From Actinopolyspora lacussalsi subsp. righensis (lineage in GTDB: Bacteria > Actinomycetota > Actinomycetes > Mycobacteriales > Pseudonocardiaceae), in contig NZ_FPAT01000002.1 of NCBI RefSeq assembly GCF_900116555.1, positions 62,001 through 126,000 on the forward strand: a DNA stretch of 64,000 bases. The letters run 5' to 3'. Below are positions 16,177 to 23,823 of the stretch, in pieces. The notes below the pieces were generated by a model. The model was not told the origin of the DNA. It saw only the letters and a program-made list of their open reading frames with translations, and did no database searches. The first letter of the stretch is position 1; every line of letters begins with the position of its first letter. Position numbers and translations under genes: made by a program.

Positions 16177-17805
16177 CTAGCGGAGTGAGAAACCCGAATA
16201 CCCGTTGTCGGCCACTTGCTCGCACCACTGCCGGTAGGCTGCGACTCCGCCCACGTAGGCCAGCAGCACGCGGGGTTTGCCCGGCACGTTGGCCCCGGTG
16301 TACCACGAGTCGGCGGTTGGGTAGAGCGTGGCGTTCCCGGCTTCGGCGGCGTGGTTGAGCCACTCCCGCTCGGCACGCTCGGTCGCCTCGACCTCGGTGA
16401 GTCCGTTGGCCGCCAGGTACGAGACGCAGTCGGTGATCCAGTCCACGTGCTGCTCGATGGACACGATCATGTTGCTCAGCACCGAGGGGCTGGTCGGTCC
16501 GGTCACGGTGAACAGGTTGGGAAAGCCCGACACGGCCAGCCCCAGGTAGGTCCGCGGTCCGGCGGACCAGTACTCCCGCAGCGTGCGTCCGTCCCTGCCC
16601 CGGACGTCGACCGCCTCCAGCGCGCCGGTCATGGCGTCGAACCCGGTGGCGAACACCAGCGTGTCCAGTTCGTACTCCCGTCGCGAGGTGCGCACCCCGG
16701 TTTCGACGATCTCGGTCAGCGGGGTGGACCGCAGGTCGACCAGGCGCACGTGCTCCCGGTTGAACGTCTCGTAGTAGCCGGTGTCCAGGCAGGGCCGCTT
16801 GGTTCCTATCGGGAAGTCGCGCGGCGAGAGCGTCTCGGCGATCTCCGGGTCGTGTACCTTGTCGCGGATCCTGGCTCGCACGAACTCGGCGGCGGTCTCG
16901 TTGGCGGCCGGGTCGACGAGAATGTCGGCGTAGCTGCCCGGGATGCCGAACAGGCTGCCCTCCCGCCAGCTCTGCCGGTAGGTTTCCTCGCGTTGCTCCG
17001 GCGAGTCCTCGAACGCCGAGCGCTCGGCGGGTTGCCGCGGCACTCCCGCGTACGAATCGCGCTGCGCCGCGCGCCACTGCCGGTAGTTCGCCTTCCGCTC
17101 GGTGATCTCGGTTTCGCGCAGCGGCCGGTTGAAGGCGGGCATGCTGAAGTTCGGGGTGCGCTGGAACACCGTCAGTTCGGCGGCCTGTTCGGCCAGTTCC
17201 GGGATCACCTGGATACCGGAGGATCCGGTGCCGATCACCCCGACCCGTTGCCCGGTGAGGTCCACTCCCTCGTGCGGCCAGCGGCCGGTGTGGTGCACCG
17301 CGCCGCCGAACCGTTCGATCCCCGGCAGTTCCGGCGGTTTGCTCGCGGACAGGCAGCCGGTCGCCATGATCAGGAATCGTGTCGACACCGACTCACCGGT
17401 GTCGGTGCGCACCAGCCAGCGGTGCGCGTTCTCGTCGTAGTGCGCCTCGGTGACCCGGGTGTCGAACGTGATGCCGCGCCGCAGGTCGAAACGCTCGGCG
17501 ACGTATTGGATGTAGCGCAGGATCTCGGGCTGTGCCGCGTACTTCTCCGTCCAGGTCCACTCCTGCTCCAGTTCCGGCGAGAAGGAGTAGGAGTAGGACA
17601 TGCTCTCCACGTCGCACCGTGCGCCGGGGTAGCGGTTCCAGTACCAGGTGCCGCCCACGTCGGAGCCGTTCTCGAACACCCGCACCCGTAGTCCGAGCTC
17701 ACGCAGTCGGTGGAGCTGGTAGAGCCCGGCCAGACCCGCTCCCACCACCACCGCGTCCGGTTCGGCTTCAGGAAAGTTCGGTTCCGGTGAGTCCGATCCG
17801 GACAT
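16177..17805 (-). CDS. Flavin-containing Baeyer-Villiger-type monooxygenase
   Basis: 542 residues. The N-terminal FAD-binding motif is VVGAGLAGLYQLHRL, and the NADPH-binding motif is VGVIGTGSSGIQVIPELA. Just before it lies the Baeyer-Villiger fingerprint FGGAVHHTGRWP (FxGxxxHxxxWP). The region GGTWYWNRYPGARCDVES is also characteristic of cyclohexanone/phenylacetone monooxygenase relatives. Such enzymes insert oxygen next to a ketone using NADPH and O2; the natural substrate is unknown. The ATG at 17803-17805 follows GGAGGTGAC. It is monocistronic and convergent with the dehydratase gene. Confidence 0.92.
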   Translation of the reverse strand: MSGSDSPEPNFPEAEPDAVVVGAGLAGLYQLHRLRELGLRVRVFENGSDVGGTWYWNRYPGARCDVESMSYSYSFSPELEQEWTWTEKYAAQPEILRYIQYVAERFDLRRGITFDTRVTEAHYDENAHRWLVRTDTGESVSTRFLIMATGCLSASKPPELPGIERFGGAVHHTGRWPHEGVDLTGQRVGVIGTGSSGIQVIPELAEQAAELTVFQRTPNFSMPAFNRPLRETEITERKANYRQWRAAQRDSYAGVPRQPAERSAFEDSPEQREETYRQSWREGSLFGIPGSYADILVDPAANETAAEFVRARIRDKVHDPEIAETLSPRDFPIGTKRPCLDTGYYETFNREHVRLVDLRSTPLTEIVETGVRTSRREYELDTLVFATGFDAMTGALEAVDVRGRDGRTLREYWSAGPRTYLGLAVSGFPNLFTVTGPTSPSVLSNMIVSIEQHVDWITDCVSYLAANGLTEVEATERAEREWLNHAAEAGNATLYPTADSWYTGANVPGKPRVLLAYVGGVAAYRQWCEQVADNGYSGFSLR

Positions 17806-18095
17806 TGTCACCTCCGGCGCGAGTGTGCCCGTCTATGTCGGGTCCGTGCCCTCGGTGACGTGAGCGCTTACCGGGGCGGTTCGACTCTGTACTTCTTTCC
17901 GGACCACGGTGAATATGCGACGCGTATGTCCGTTGTGTAAATACAACTTTCAAGTGAGTGAGTTCGATCCGCCGGGTGGAGTAATCGGCTGTCAGGAGCG
18001 TGCGGCATGCACTACTCTCGCGATCACCCCGAGCCACACCCGTAGCCACCGAGTGGAACCGAGTTGTTGCTAAACCACGGACGAGAGTTGCCGAC

Positions 18096-18278
18096 ATGGC
18101 CGAAGAGATCAGTGTGGAACTCGACTGCGAACCGGAACAAGTGGCGGACTTCGCGAACACGGTGTGGATGATGATGCGAACGGCCGGGATCAGTGGAACC
18201 GTCCACATCAACGAGGTGAAGCTCGATCCGCAGCGGGTCTGGGACGGCTACAACACCGATACCTGGCAGGACGGCTGA
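18096..18278 (+). CDS. Small conserved-looking protein of unknown function
   Basis: 60 residues, highly acidic at the N-terminus (MAEEISVELDCEPEQVADFA), with VWMMMRTAGISGTVHINEVKLDP and an aromatic C-terminus ending TWQDG. There is no membrane segment. Codon use fits the genome and the ATG is isolated from other ORFs, so it is probably real. I do not recognise the family. Confidence 0.6.
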   Translation: MAEEISVELDCEPEQVADFANTVWMMMRTAGISGTVHINEVKLDPQRVWDGYNTDTWQDG

Positions 18279-18352
18279 TCGACTCCTACCGAGCGCGACG
18301 CAAGGCAGCGATCGAGGCGCCGTACGACTGGGCTGCCCGGATGAGTTGCTCC

Positions 18353-18922
18353 TCAGCGCCAGGTGGTGGTCTTCTCGGCGGCCAGCCGGATCTCGGCCGC
18401 CAGCTGCGAGATCGGCATCGCGACCATGTTCTGCGAGATGTTGACCGGTGTCCCCATCATCCTGGCGTTGCCGCGCACCAGGAAGCCACGCCAGCCCGTG
18501 GTGCGGTCGAGCACCGCGCTCGGGTCGAACAGTGTGACGCTGAGCACGCGCTGCGTGCCGTCGTTGTCGGCCATGGCCCCGGAGACCTCCCGCCAGGCCA
18601 CGAATCCCACGCCGGTGAACGAGGCGTGGTCGTACAGTCCCTCGTTGTCCAGCACCACCACCGGTTTCGGCTTGGCCAGCCGCACGGCGCCGTAGATCAG
18701 GCAGCCGCCGAAGAACACGATCGCCAGCGCGCTCAGCGCGAGGAAGACCCCCGCGAGCGGGGCCGAGCTCATGGCGGTGACGGCCTGGTAGCACATGAAC
18801 ACCCCGAAGAGCACGAAGACCAGCGCACCCAGGATCACCAGCCCCAGCCGGATCCGGTTCGGGTAGATCGCTAATCGGTAGTCCCGTTGACCGGGCTGTC
18901 CGTTGCGCTGGACCCCTCTCAT
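18353..18922 (-). CDS. Membrane protein of STM3941-like type
   Basis: 189 residues. Two adjacent transmembrane helices (LGLVILGALVFVLFGVFMCY and GVFLALSALAIVFFGGCLIYGA) are followed by a cytosolic beta-rich domain (PVVVLDNEGLYDHASFTGVGFVAWREV), like STM3941/PH-like bacterial membrane proteins. The C-terminus is DVxIxLxxL-like in form (PVNISQNMVAMPISQLAAEIRLA). The role is unknown. The ATG at 18920-18922 has AGGAGGAG eight bases upstream. Confidence 0.75.
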   Translation of the reverse strand: MRGVQRNGQPGQRDYRLAIYPNRIRLGLVILGALVFVLFGVFMCYQAVTAMSSAPLAGVFLALSALAIVFFGGCLIYGAVRLAKPKPVVVLDNEGLYDHASFTGVGFVAWREVSGAMADNDGTQRVLSVTLFDPSAVLDRTTGWRGFLVRGNARMMGTPVNISQNMVAMPISQLAAEIRLAAEKTTTWR

Positions 18923-19171
18923 CCGTTCCGCTCCTCCTGTAAGGCTGCGCACTCCGCCGCGGGACCAGGGTCGTCGGCGGAGCCCTTCCGAGAAGTAGAG
19001 CCTGCCATGTCGGCCGGGCGGGTCGAGCATCGCGGTTGAGGATCACGCTTCGGTCGAGGTCGGAAGCGTCACGGCGCGGTGTTTCGGTTTCGGCTCGGGA
19101 AACAGCACGTGGACCGAGCGAGGCCCGGCCCACAGCCGCGATCGAAACCGCCACGGCGCTGCTCGGGCGCC

Positions 19172-19750
19172 TCACCGGGGGTAGTGCAGCTCGCGGACGC
19201 GGTAGTTCCCCTCGGTGTCGACCACCAGAATCGGTGCTCGCAGCACTCGCCCACCGCCGAGGTCGACGGTGCAGCTGAACGATGCCTCCGGTTTCACTCT
19301 CTTCCCCGCTGGACAGGAAACCTGTTTCACGTTCCGGTAGGCGTATTCCTCGGTGAGGATCCGCTCGGTGGCCTTTTCCACGGCCCGCGGATCGAACACC
19401 CGCTCCGCCCCTGCGGTGTTGGCGTACAGGGTGATCCCTCCGGCGCCGAGAACCACGAGCACCCCGAGCGTGATCAGCGTGATCTTCATTCCGGTTCGTT
19501 TCCGACGCGGATATCGCGTCTCGGCCCCGGCCGGGCGAGGGTAGTGGGGTAGTCCGGGCTGTTGCGGGGACGGCGGGCCGTACCAACCCTGCGGTGGCTG
19601 GTTGGCTGGTGGTTGGTGGGGTGGTGCCTGGTTTGGCTGGGGCTGTCCGGGTGGCGGCTGGTCGAACGGTGGCTGGTTGGGTGGCGGACTGCCGGGCGCG
19701 GGCGGCGGAGTTCCGTTGTTGGGGTTGAAGTAGGGCTGGGGATGGTTCAC
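19172..19750 (-). CDS. DUF4333-type membrane-anchored protein with proline-rich N-terminus
   Basis: 192 residues in three parts. A proline/glutamine-rich cytosolic tail occupies residues 1-80 (repeated PPxQP motifs). A single transmembrane helix follows (ITLITLGVLVVLGAGGITLY). The extracellular ~75-residue domain carries VSCPAGKRVKPEASFSCTVDLGGG, the paired-cysteine signature of DUF4333. The family is secreted or membrane-anchored in actinobacteria with unknown function. It lies downstream of two lipoprotein genes on the same strand, 139 bases apart, so co-expression is possible. Confidence 0.8.
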   Translation of the reverse strand: MNHPQPYFNPNNGTPPPAPGSPPPNQPPFDQPPPGQPQPNQAPPHQPPANQPPQGWYGPPSPQQPGLPHYPRPAGAETRYPRRKRTGMKITLITLGVLVVLGAGGITLYANTAGAERVFDPRAVEKATERILTEEYAYRNVKQVSCPAGKRVKPEASFSCTVDLGGGRVLRAPILVVDTEGNYRVRELHYPR

Positions 19751-19889
19751 GAGTTCTCCCGATCGAGATCGCCGAGCGGCCTGGTTCGGTGTGGAAGTTG
19801 TCGTCTCCCGAGAGGAACGGCGCGAAGCACGGCTCCACTCGCGTCACGGCAACCGCTGGACCGGCTCGGCGAGGTCATTTCGGTGTGGG

Positions 19890-20555
19890 TCAGCCGAACA
19901 GGGCCTTGGTGTATGCCTTCGCGATGGCCTTGTGGGTGGAGTTCATGTGGCTGTAGTCGAGTTCTTCGTCGGTCAACAAGCCGCGCGCGCTGTCCGTTTC
20001 GGCCTTGACGAACAGCACCCCCCCGGCGTTCTCCAAGGTGCCGGTGGCGATGGTGTACTCGACGTAGTGCCGCGCGCCACGATCCTGATGATTGACCCAG
20101 GCGGGGTGCCCGGCCACTTTGGTGCGCTCGTTGCCGTCGATTTTCCCGTAACCATGCATGGGTTGTGGGAACAGTTTCAAACTGATCGAGAACCGCTGCG
20201 TGTCGTCCGGCCCGGACTGCTCGGTGGTTATGCGGCAGGCTTTGGACTGGTCCCTGGTGATGTAGCGGTAGTACTCGTTGCCCTCGCCCATGAGCCGGTC
20301 CAGCCGGTTGGTGTCCAGTGTCGAGCACAGCATCGCACCGGCGGCTCGGGCGCCCTGGTTCATCCAGACCCGCATTATGTTGTTCGCCGGTTTCGTCGGG
20401 GTGAAGTCCCGGCAGTTCGACAGCCGGTGCGTGGCACAGACCGAGGTGTGCGCCGTGCCGCTGACTTCGGGTGTGCAACCGGCGGTGACGGCGCCGAGTA
20501 GCAGCGCCAGCGCACTTACCAGCAGCCTGCGGAAGGTCGATCCGTTCGTCTTCAT
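19890..20555 (-). CDS. DUF3558-like lipoprotein
   Basis: 221 residues. The lipoprotein signal ends in VTAGC (lipidated cysteine about residue 27). The mature part has cysteine pairs (VCATHRLSNCRDF, then AMLCSTL and ACRITTEQSG) and TDEELDYSHMNSTHKAIAKAY at the C-terminus. The layout and cysteines resemble DUF3558-type lipoproteins, common near ESX genes in Pseudonocardiaceae; I am moderately sure. Its ATG overlaps the stop of the upstream lipoprotein gene (ATGA), so the two are translationally coupled. Confidence 0.75.
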   Translation of the reverse strand: MKTNGSTFRRLLVSALALLLGAVTAGCTPEVSGTAHTSVCATHRLSNCRDFTPTKPANNIMRVWMNQGARAAGAMLCSTLDTNRLDRLMGEGNEYYRYITRDQSKACRITTEQSGPDDTQRFSISLKLFPQPMHGYGKIDGNERTKVAGHPAWVNHQDRGARHYVEYTIATGTLENAGGVLFVKAETDSARGLLTDEELDYSHMNSTHKAIAKAYTKALFG

Positions 20556-21637
20556 GAGGCGGCCCTGTCCAGCACGATCTCGGCGAATTCCCGGCTCCGG
20601 TCACAGCTTTGGGTGGTGACGGAGATGTTCTGCGTCAGTGGGCCCAAATCGCCCTGGATCCCGTGCGGCTGCTTCAGGTAGGGAACGGACAGCTCGCAGG
20701 TACCGTTCCGGGGATCTTCGTGCAGGAATCCGGGGCGCCCGGCGAATGTGATCGAGCTGTAGTCCTCATCCGGGTTCGTCTCACCTGGTGGGCTGGAAAC
20801 GGTGAACTCCACAGCGGCCCGTTTCTGCCTCGAGAAGTCCTCGCCCGAGTCCTCCAGAGTGCAGTCAGCCGGGTCGTGTCGAACCATCTCGGTTGCCCGC
20901 ACCGGAGTGATGGCGGGTTTCAGGTTGTTCACCGCCCAGCTCATCGCCTCGCACGGCGACTGCGTTCCGAGCAGCAACGTGGGCTCCCTCGGGTGCTCGT
21001 CACGCATCGGGGGGTCGAAGAACAGTGGTGCGACGGCCTTCAGATACTTCTTCCCGAACTCGCAGTTGTGGCTTTTGAACTCCTTCTCCCGCTTTTCGTT
21101 CACGATGTATACGGAGGAATTGACATCGAGTTCTATCGCGCGGTGCGCGGTGATCGGAAGCAGATAGCTGCATTGCCGGGTCTTGTGCTCGCCCACTATC
21201 ATCGTTTGCTGATAGAAGCGTCCGTCGCTCGTGCGGACCAGCTTCGACTCCTGCCGATCCTTCGGCGCCCACTTGGCGCCCACGGTGATGTCGAAGACCC
21301 AGTCCCGGCTGAAGGTCTCCATCTCCCGCCACACTCGCAGCGTGCATTCGTTGATCTTGCCGCCCGGCGCGATCCGCTGGTTCGGCAAACCGGTGATATC
21401 GCTCGCCGTCTTCGGTTTGTGCAGTGCACAAGGTGCTATGGGCAGGATTTTCCGATCGATTCGTGTCGACTCGACCGCTTCCCGTCGTTTCGAGAACGGC
21501 AGCGCCTTCAAGTATTGCGGTACTTGGACGCTCGACTTCTGTTGCTCGGTCTCGGCTCCGGTCGATGCGCAGGAAGCGAGCGTCAGGCTGACCAGTATCG
21601 CTCCCACAGCCGGAGCCCATCGGCTCCGTCCGAACAT
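20552..21637 (-). CDS. DUF3558-like lipoprotein (larger, two-domain)
   Basis: 361 residues. The signal peptide ends in the lipobox LASCAST. The mature region is cysteine-rich with two similar halves (PCALHKPKTASDITGLP... and PCEAMSWAVNNLKPAITPVRA), suggesting duplicated DUF3558-type domains. It starts at ATG 21635-21637 because the signal peptide begins there. It is the first gene of a coupled pair with the lipoprotein at 19890-20555. The duplicated domain layout is my reading of the sequence; function is unknown. Confidence 0.75.
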   Translation of the reverse strand: MFGRSRWAPAVGAILVSLTLASCASTGAETEQQKSSVQVPQYLKALPFSKRREAVESTRIDRKILPIAPCALHKPKTASDITGLPNQRIAPGGKINECTLRVWREMETFSRDWVFDITVGAKWAPKDRQESKLVRTSDGRFYQQTMIVGEHKTRQCSYLLPITAHRAIELDVNSSVYIVNEKREKEFKSHNCEFGKKYLKAVAPLFFDPPMRDEHPREPTLLLGTQSPCEAMSWAVNNLKPAITPVRATEMVRHDPADCTLEDSGEDFSRQKRAAVEFTVSSPPGETNPDEDYSSITFAGRPGFLHEDPRNGTCELSVPYLKQPHGIQGDLGPLTQNISVTTQSCDRSREFAEIVLDRAAS

Positions 21638-21956
21638 GTTTCCCCCTGTTGTTGTGGTCACAGCGCTCGTCGATCGCGCGAGCCGTCCCCCGAGACGCGC
21701 TCCGAGTGCCCCCACCGCGCGATACGAGCTCGATCTGTCGCGCTCACGTTATAGATCGGACGAGCGGCTTGTCCCGAGGGATGCGGAAAATGTGTCGTGA
21801 GTATCCAGGGTGGACGTACCGAAACGACCGGTAGCTCCGAGGTATGTGCTCCTCGCCGACTCGTCGGCAGGGTTCCCGCGGTGGTCACTTCATGACGTGT
21901 GACGTCGGGATGCGTCACGTAACCCGCGGTACGACTGAACCGAAGGGAATCACGGC

Positions 21957-22097
21957 TTGCGTGCTCGCGCGAAATGGCTCGTCGTGCTGGGGGTGTTCCT
22001 GATCCTGCTCGGGCTGCTGACGTGGTGGGGGTGGAATGCCTTGCAGGAGTTCGAGTACGATATGCGTCATCCCGAGCAGAGCGGCTGGATGGACTGA
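21957..22097 (+). CDS. Small single-span membrane protein
   Basis: 46 residues from a TTG start with AAGGGA eight bases upstream. It has a basic N-terminus (RARAKW), one strong hydrophobic helix (LVVLGVFLILLGLLTWWGW) and an acidic/polar tail ending GWMD. The composition and the ribosome binding site support a real short gene. It is convergent with the PAP2 gene. Confidence 0.6.
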   Translation: MRARAKWLVVLGVFLILLGLLTWWGWNALQEFEYDMRHPEQSGWMD

Positions 22098-22146
22098 ACT
22101 CGCGCTCGCCGAGCGGCTGAACCGTCGATTCGCCGAGCCGCGCCGC

Positions 22147-22776
22147 TCAGAGCGCGGTGTTCCCGCCGAGCAGCAGCGCGAACGATCCGCCGCCGATCAC
22201 CGCCCCGGTCAGCGCGCCGACGGTGACCTGGGCCGGGGTGTGGTCGTCGACGGCCACCCGGGACCACGCCACGGCCAGTGTCACCAGCGCACCCCACCAC
22301 AGCGCGGGTCCGTAGAGCAGCGCCAGCACGGTCACCGCGCCCGCTGCCACGGCGGTGTGCATCGAGATCTTCCAGAAGACCGTGATCGTGCCGGTGACCA
22401 GCAGGCTGATGATCATGCTGATGTCCAGCGCGATCAGTTTCTCCGGCGCACGGCCCGCGATCAGCAGCGCGAGCCCGAGCAGGCTGAGCACGATCAGCGC
22501 GGTGAACGGAATGAGCCTGCCCTGGCGGTCGCGGACGTGGTGCCCGTCCCACCTGCCGGTGCGACTGCCCCACACCACCACGCCCATCGGCAGCACGCTG
22601 CTGGTCAGCGCCACGACCATTCCCCACAGCAGGGTGGAGCCGAACTCCGCCGTGGCCTGACCGGCCACCACCAGTGGCAGCACCAGCACGATCACCCAGG
22701 GGGCTAGAACCTCGGTGACGACACGGGCGAGCAGGTGCTTGCGCTCGGCCTGGGAACTGGTCTCGCGGGTCGACAT
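22147..22776 (-). CDS. PAP2-like membrane phosphatase family protein
   Basis: 209 residues with five or six transmembrane helices. Two PAP2-like motifs are visible: KISMHTAVAAGAV (conserved histidine) and SRVAVDDHTPAQVTVGALTG (the SR-x-H motif). The first catalytic motif (KxxxxxxRP) is replaced by a divergent RDRQGRLIPF, as in the bacterial subgroup related to phosphatidylglycerophosphatase or undecaprenyl-PP phosphatase. The substrate is unknown. Its start is 17 bases from the EspR-like gene stop on the same strand, so the two form a likely operon. Confidence 0.75.
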   Translation of the reverse strand: MSTRETSSQAERKHLLARVVTEVLAPWVIVLVLPLVVAGQATAEFGSTLLWGMVVALTSSVLPMGVVVWGSRTGRWDGHHVRDRQGRLIPFTALIVLSLLGLALLIAGRAPEKLIALDISMIISLLVTGTITVFWKISMHTAVAAGAVTVLALLYGPALWWGALVTLAVAWSRVAVDDHTPAQVTVGALTGAVIGGGSFALLLGGNTAL

Positions 22777-22792
22777 CGGCACATCTTACGTC

Positions 22793-23254
22793 TTACGCCG
22801 TGTTGTCGCGGTTGGTTTTGCGACGGGTGCGTTGGTGGCGGGGGCGTGCGTTGTAGGCGTCGAGGCTGTCGATGAGGTTGGAGACGGTGTTGCGGTCCCG
22901 TCGGTCCAGCCCGGCGAAGCGCTGGGCGATGTCGCGTGCCTCGGTGTCGCGCCAGGTCTTCAGGTCGGCGATCTGCGCGTCGATGCGTTCGGTGACCTCG
23001 TCGTCGAAGAAGTATCCCGCGGGCACGCCGAAGAACTCCGCCAGCGCCTCCACGTAGTGGATCTTGGGATTGGTTCGTGTCCCGGTTTTGAGCTGGCTGA
23101 TGTACTGCGCCGACATCGCCCCTGGCAGGTGCCGGATTCCCGCCTCGATCTCGCGGTAGCTGTAGGTGCCGCGGTCCGGTGGATGCACCGTGGCGATGAG
23201 ATGGGCGAGCTTGCCCGCGAAAGTGTTTTCGCGTCCGGCTTCGTTGGCACTCAT
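22793..23254 (-). CDS. EspR-like HTH transcriptional regulator
   Basis: 153 residues. The pattern FAGKLAHLIATVHPPDRGTY, then MSAQYISQLKTGTRTNP and FGVPAGYFFDDEV closely follows mycobacterial EspR, the ESX-1 regulator and nucleoid-associated protein (in EspR: PYLSQLRSGNRTNP, then YFTDDE). After the HTH comes a helical dimerisation region (RDIAQRFAGLDRRDRNTVSNLIDSL). Its own promoter region carries an exact 10-bp inverted repeat, suggesting autoregulation. A WXG-type ESX substrate gene lies 2 kb away. The start at ATG 23252-23254 is likely; a TTG 16 codons upstream is possible. Confidence 0.8.
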   Translation of the reverse strand: MSANEAGRENTFAGKLAHLIATVHPPDRGTYSYREIEAGIRHLPGAMSAQYISQLKTGTRTNPKIHYVEALAEFFGVPAGYFFDDEVTERIDAQIADLKTWRDTEARDIAQRFAGLDRRDRNTVSNLIDSLDAYNARPRHQRTRRKTNRDNTA

Positions 23255-23315
23255 AGCGTTCTTCTCGTCCGCCAGTTTGTTGGTGAGTTTCCCCAGGTCC
23301 AAGCACCGTAAACGG

Positions 23316-23369
23316 CTGTTGACAGTGTTTCACCGTGATGGTTTACAGTGATGATGCTACTGTCAACAG
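23316..23369. promoter_or_regulatory. Symmetrical promoter/operator with exact 10-bp inverted repeat
   Basis: CTGTTGACAG (23316-23325) and CTGTCAACAG (23360-23369) are exact inverted copies 34 bases apart. Each contains a consensus -35 hexamer TTGACA pointing inward. The forward one is followed after 17 bases by TTTACA (23342-23347), a plausible -10. This could be a regulator-bound, face-to-face promoter pair controlling the EspR-like gene and the rightward region. Confidence 0.5.
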
Positions 23370-23458
23370 TAGCAAACGCCGATCCGGGATCATAGCTTCC
23401 GGAGCCCAGCGCCCCGGTGGAAACGCGAAATATTTCCGGGGAGTTGACCAGCGGTAGC

Positions 23459-23493
23459 GTGCTCGCCCCGTTCTGGGGGTACGGGGCGAGCAC
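23459..23493 (+). other. Strong 13-bp perfect hairpin upstream of orphan cas6e
   Basis: GTGCTCGCCCCGT pairs exactly with ACGGGGCGAGCAC across a 9-base G-rich loop. It is extendable with flanking AGCGG/CCGCT across small gaps. There is no U-tract, so it is not a classical terminator. It lies 331 bases upstream of the cas6e start codon. It could be an RNA structure or a single CRISPR-repeat-like hairpin; no second copy was seen. Confidence 0.5.
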
Positions 23494-23610
23494 CTCCGTG
23501 GCCGCTAGCTTCTCTTGTCCGGTACTCCCGTGTGCTCCGGTGTCCCCGCTCGGCACCCAGCGACCCGTGCTCCACTCCCGGATCTCCGCTGTCCGGCGTC
23601 CGGTGCCCGG

Positions 23611-23628
23611 CGATTTCGCGAGAAATCG
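23611..23628 (+). repeat. Dispersed palindrome copy 2
   Basis: CGATTTCGCGAGAAATCG, a perfect copy in the opposite orientation to copy 1, flanked by CCGG on the left and ACGCC on the right. It lies in the divergent region upstream of cas6e. Confidence 0.85.
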
Positions 23629-23823
23629 ACGCCCGCAGAGCCAGGATGGGCGCCAGACCAGCAAGCGTCCACAGTGCACAACAGCGCGAACGGTCACCGT
23701 GCGAGCGCTCGATCTCCGCGGATGACCCCACGCCGTCGTTGATCGCGGATACCGTGTGGCTGTCCGTGACGCGACGAGCACCTGGTGTGCGCGATCCGTT
23801 CGCGCTGCTGGGATGGTGAAACG

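Larger units (their letters stand above)
23255..23823. other. Divergent intergenic region between espR-like gene and cas6e
   Basis: A 569-base region without a supported ORF. In order it contains the inverted repeat at 23316-23369, a strong hairpin at 23459-23493 and palindrome copy 2 at 23611-23628. No CRISPR repeat-spacer pattern is present here. Confidence 0.55.

Noticed and set aside
16216..17691. 491-codon plus-strand open frame
   Set aside because: Antisense shadow of the Baeyer-Villiger monooxygenase, which has complete motifs on the opposite strand.
18024..19847. 607-codon minus-strand open frame
   Set aside because: It spans several supported genes (including the real STM3941-like and DUF4333-type genes in another frame) and shows only low-complexity, domain-free sequence.
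23459..23493. Hairpin considered as a CRISPR repeat
   Set aside because: Only one copy exists and no regular spacing of similar sequence is found on either side of cas6e, so it cannot be called an array.
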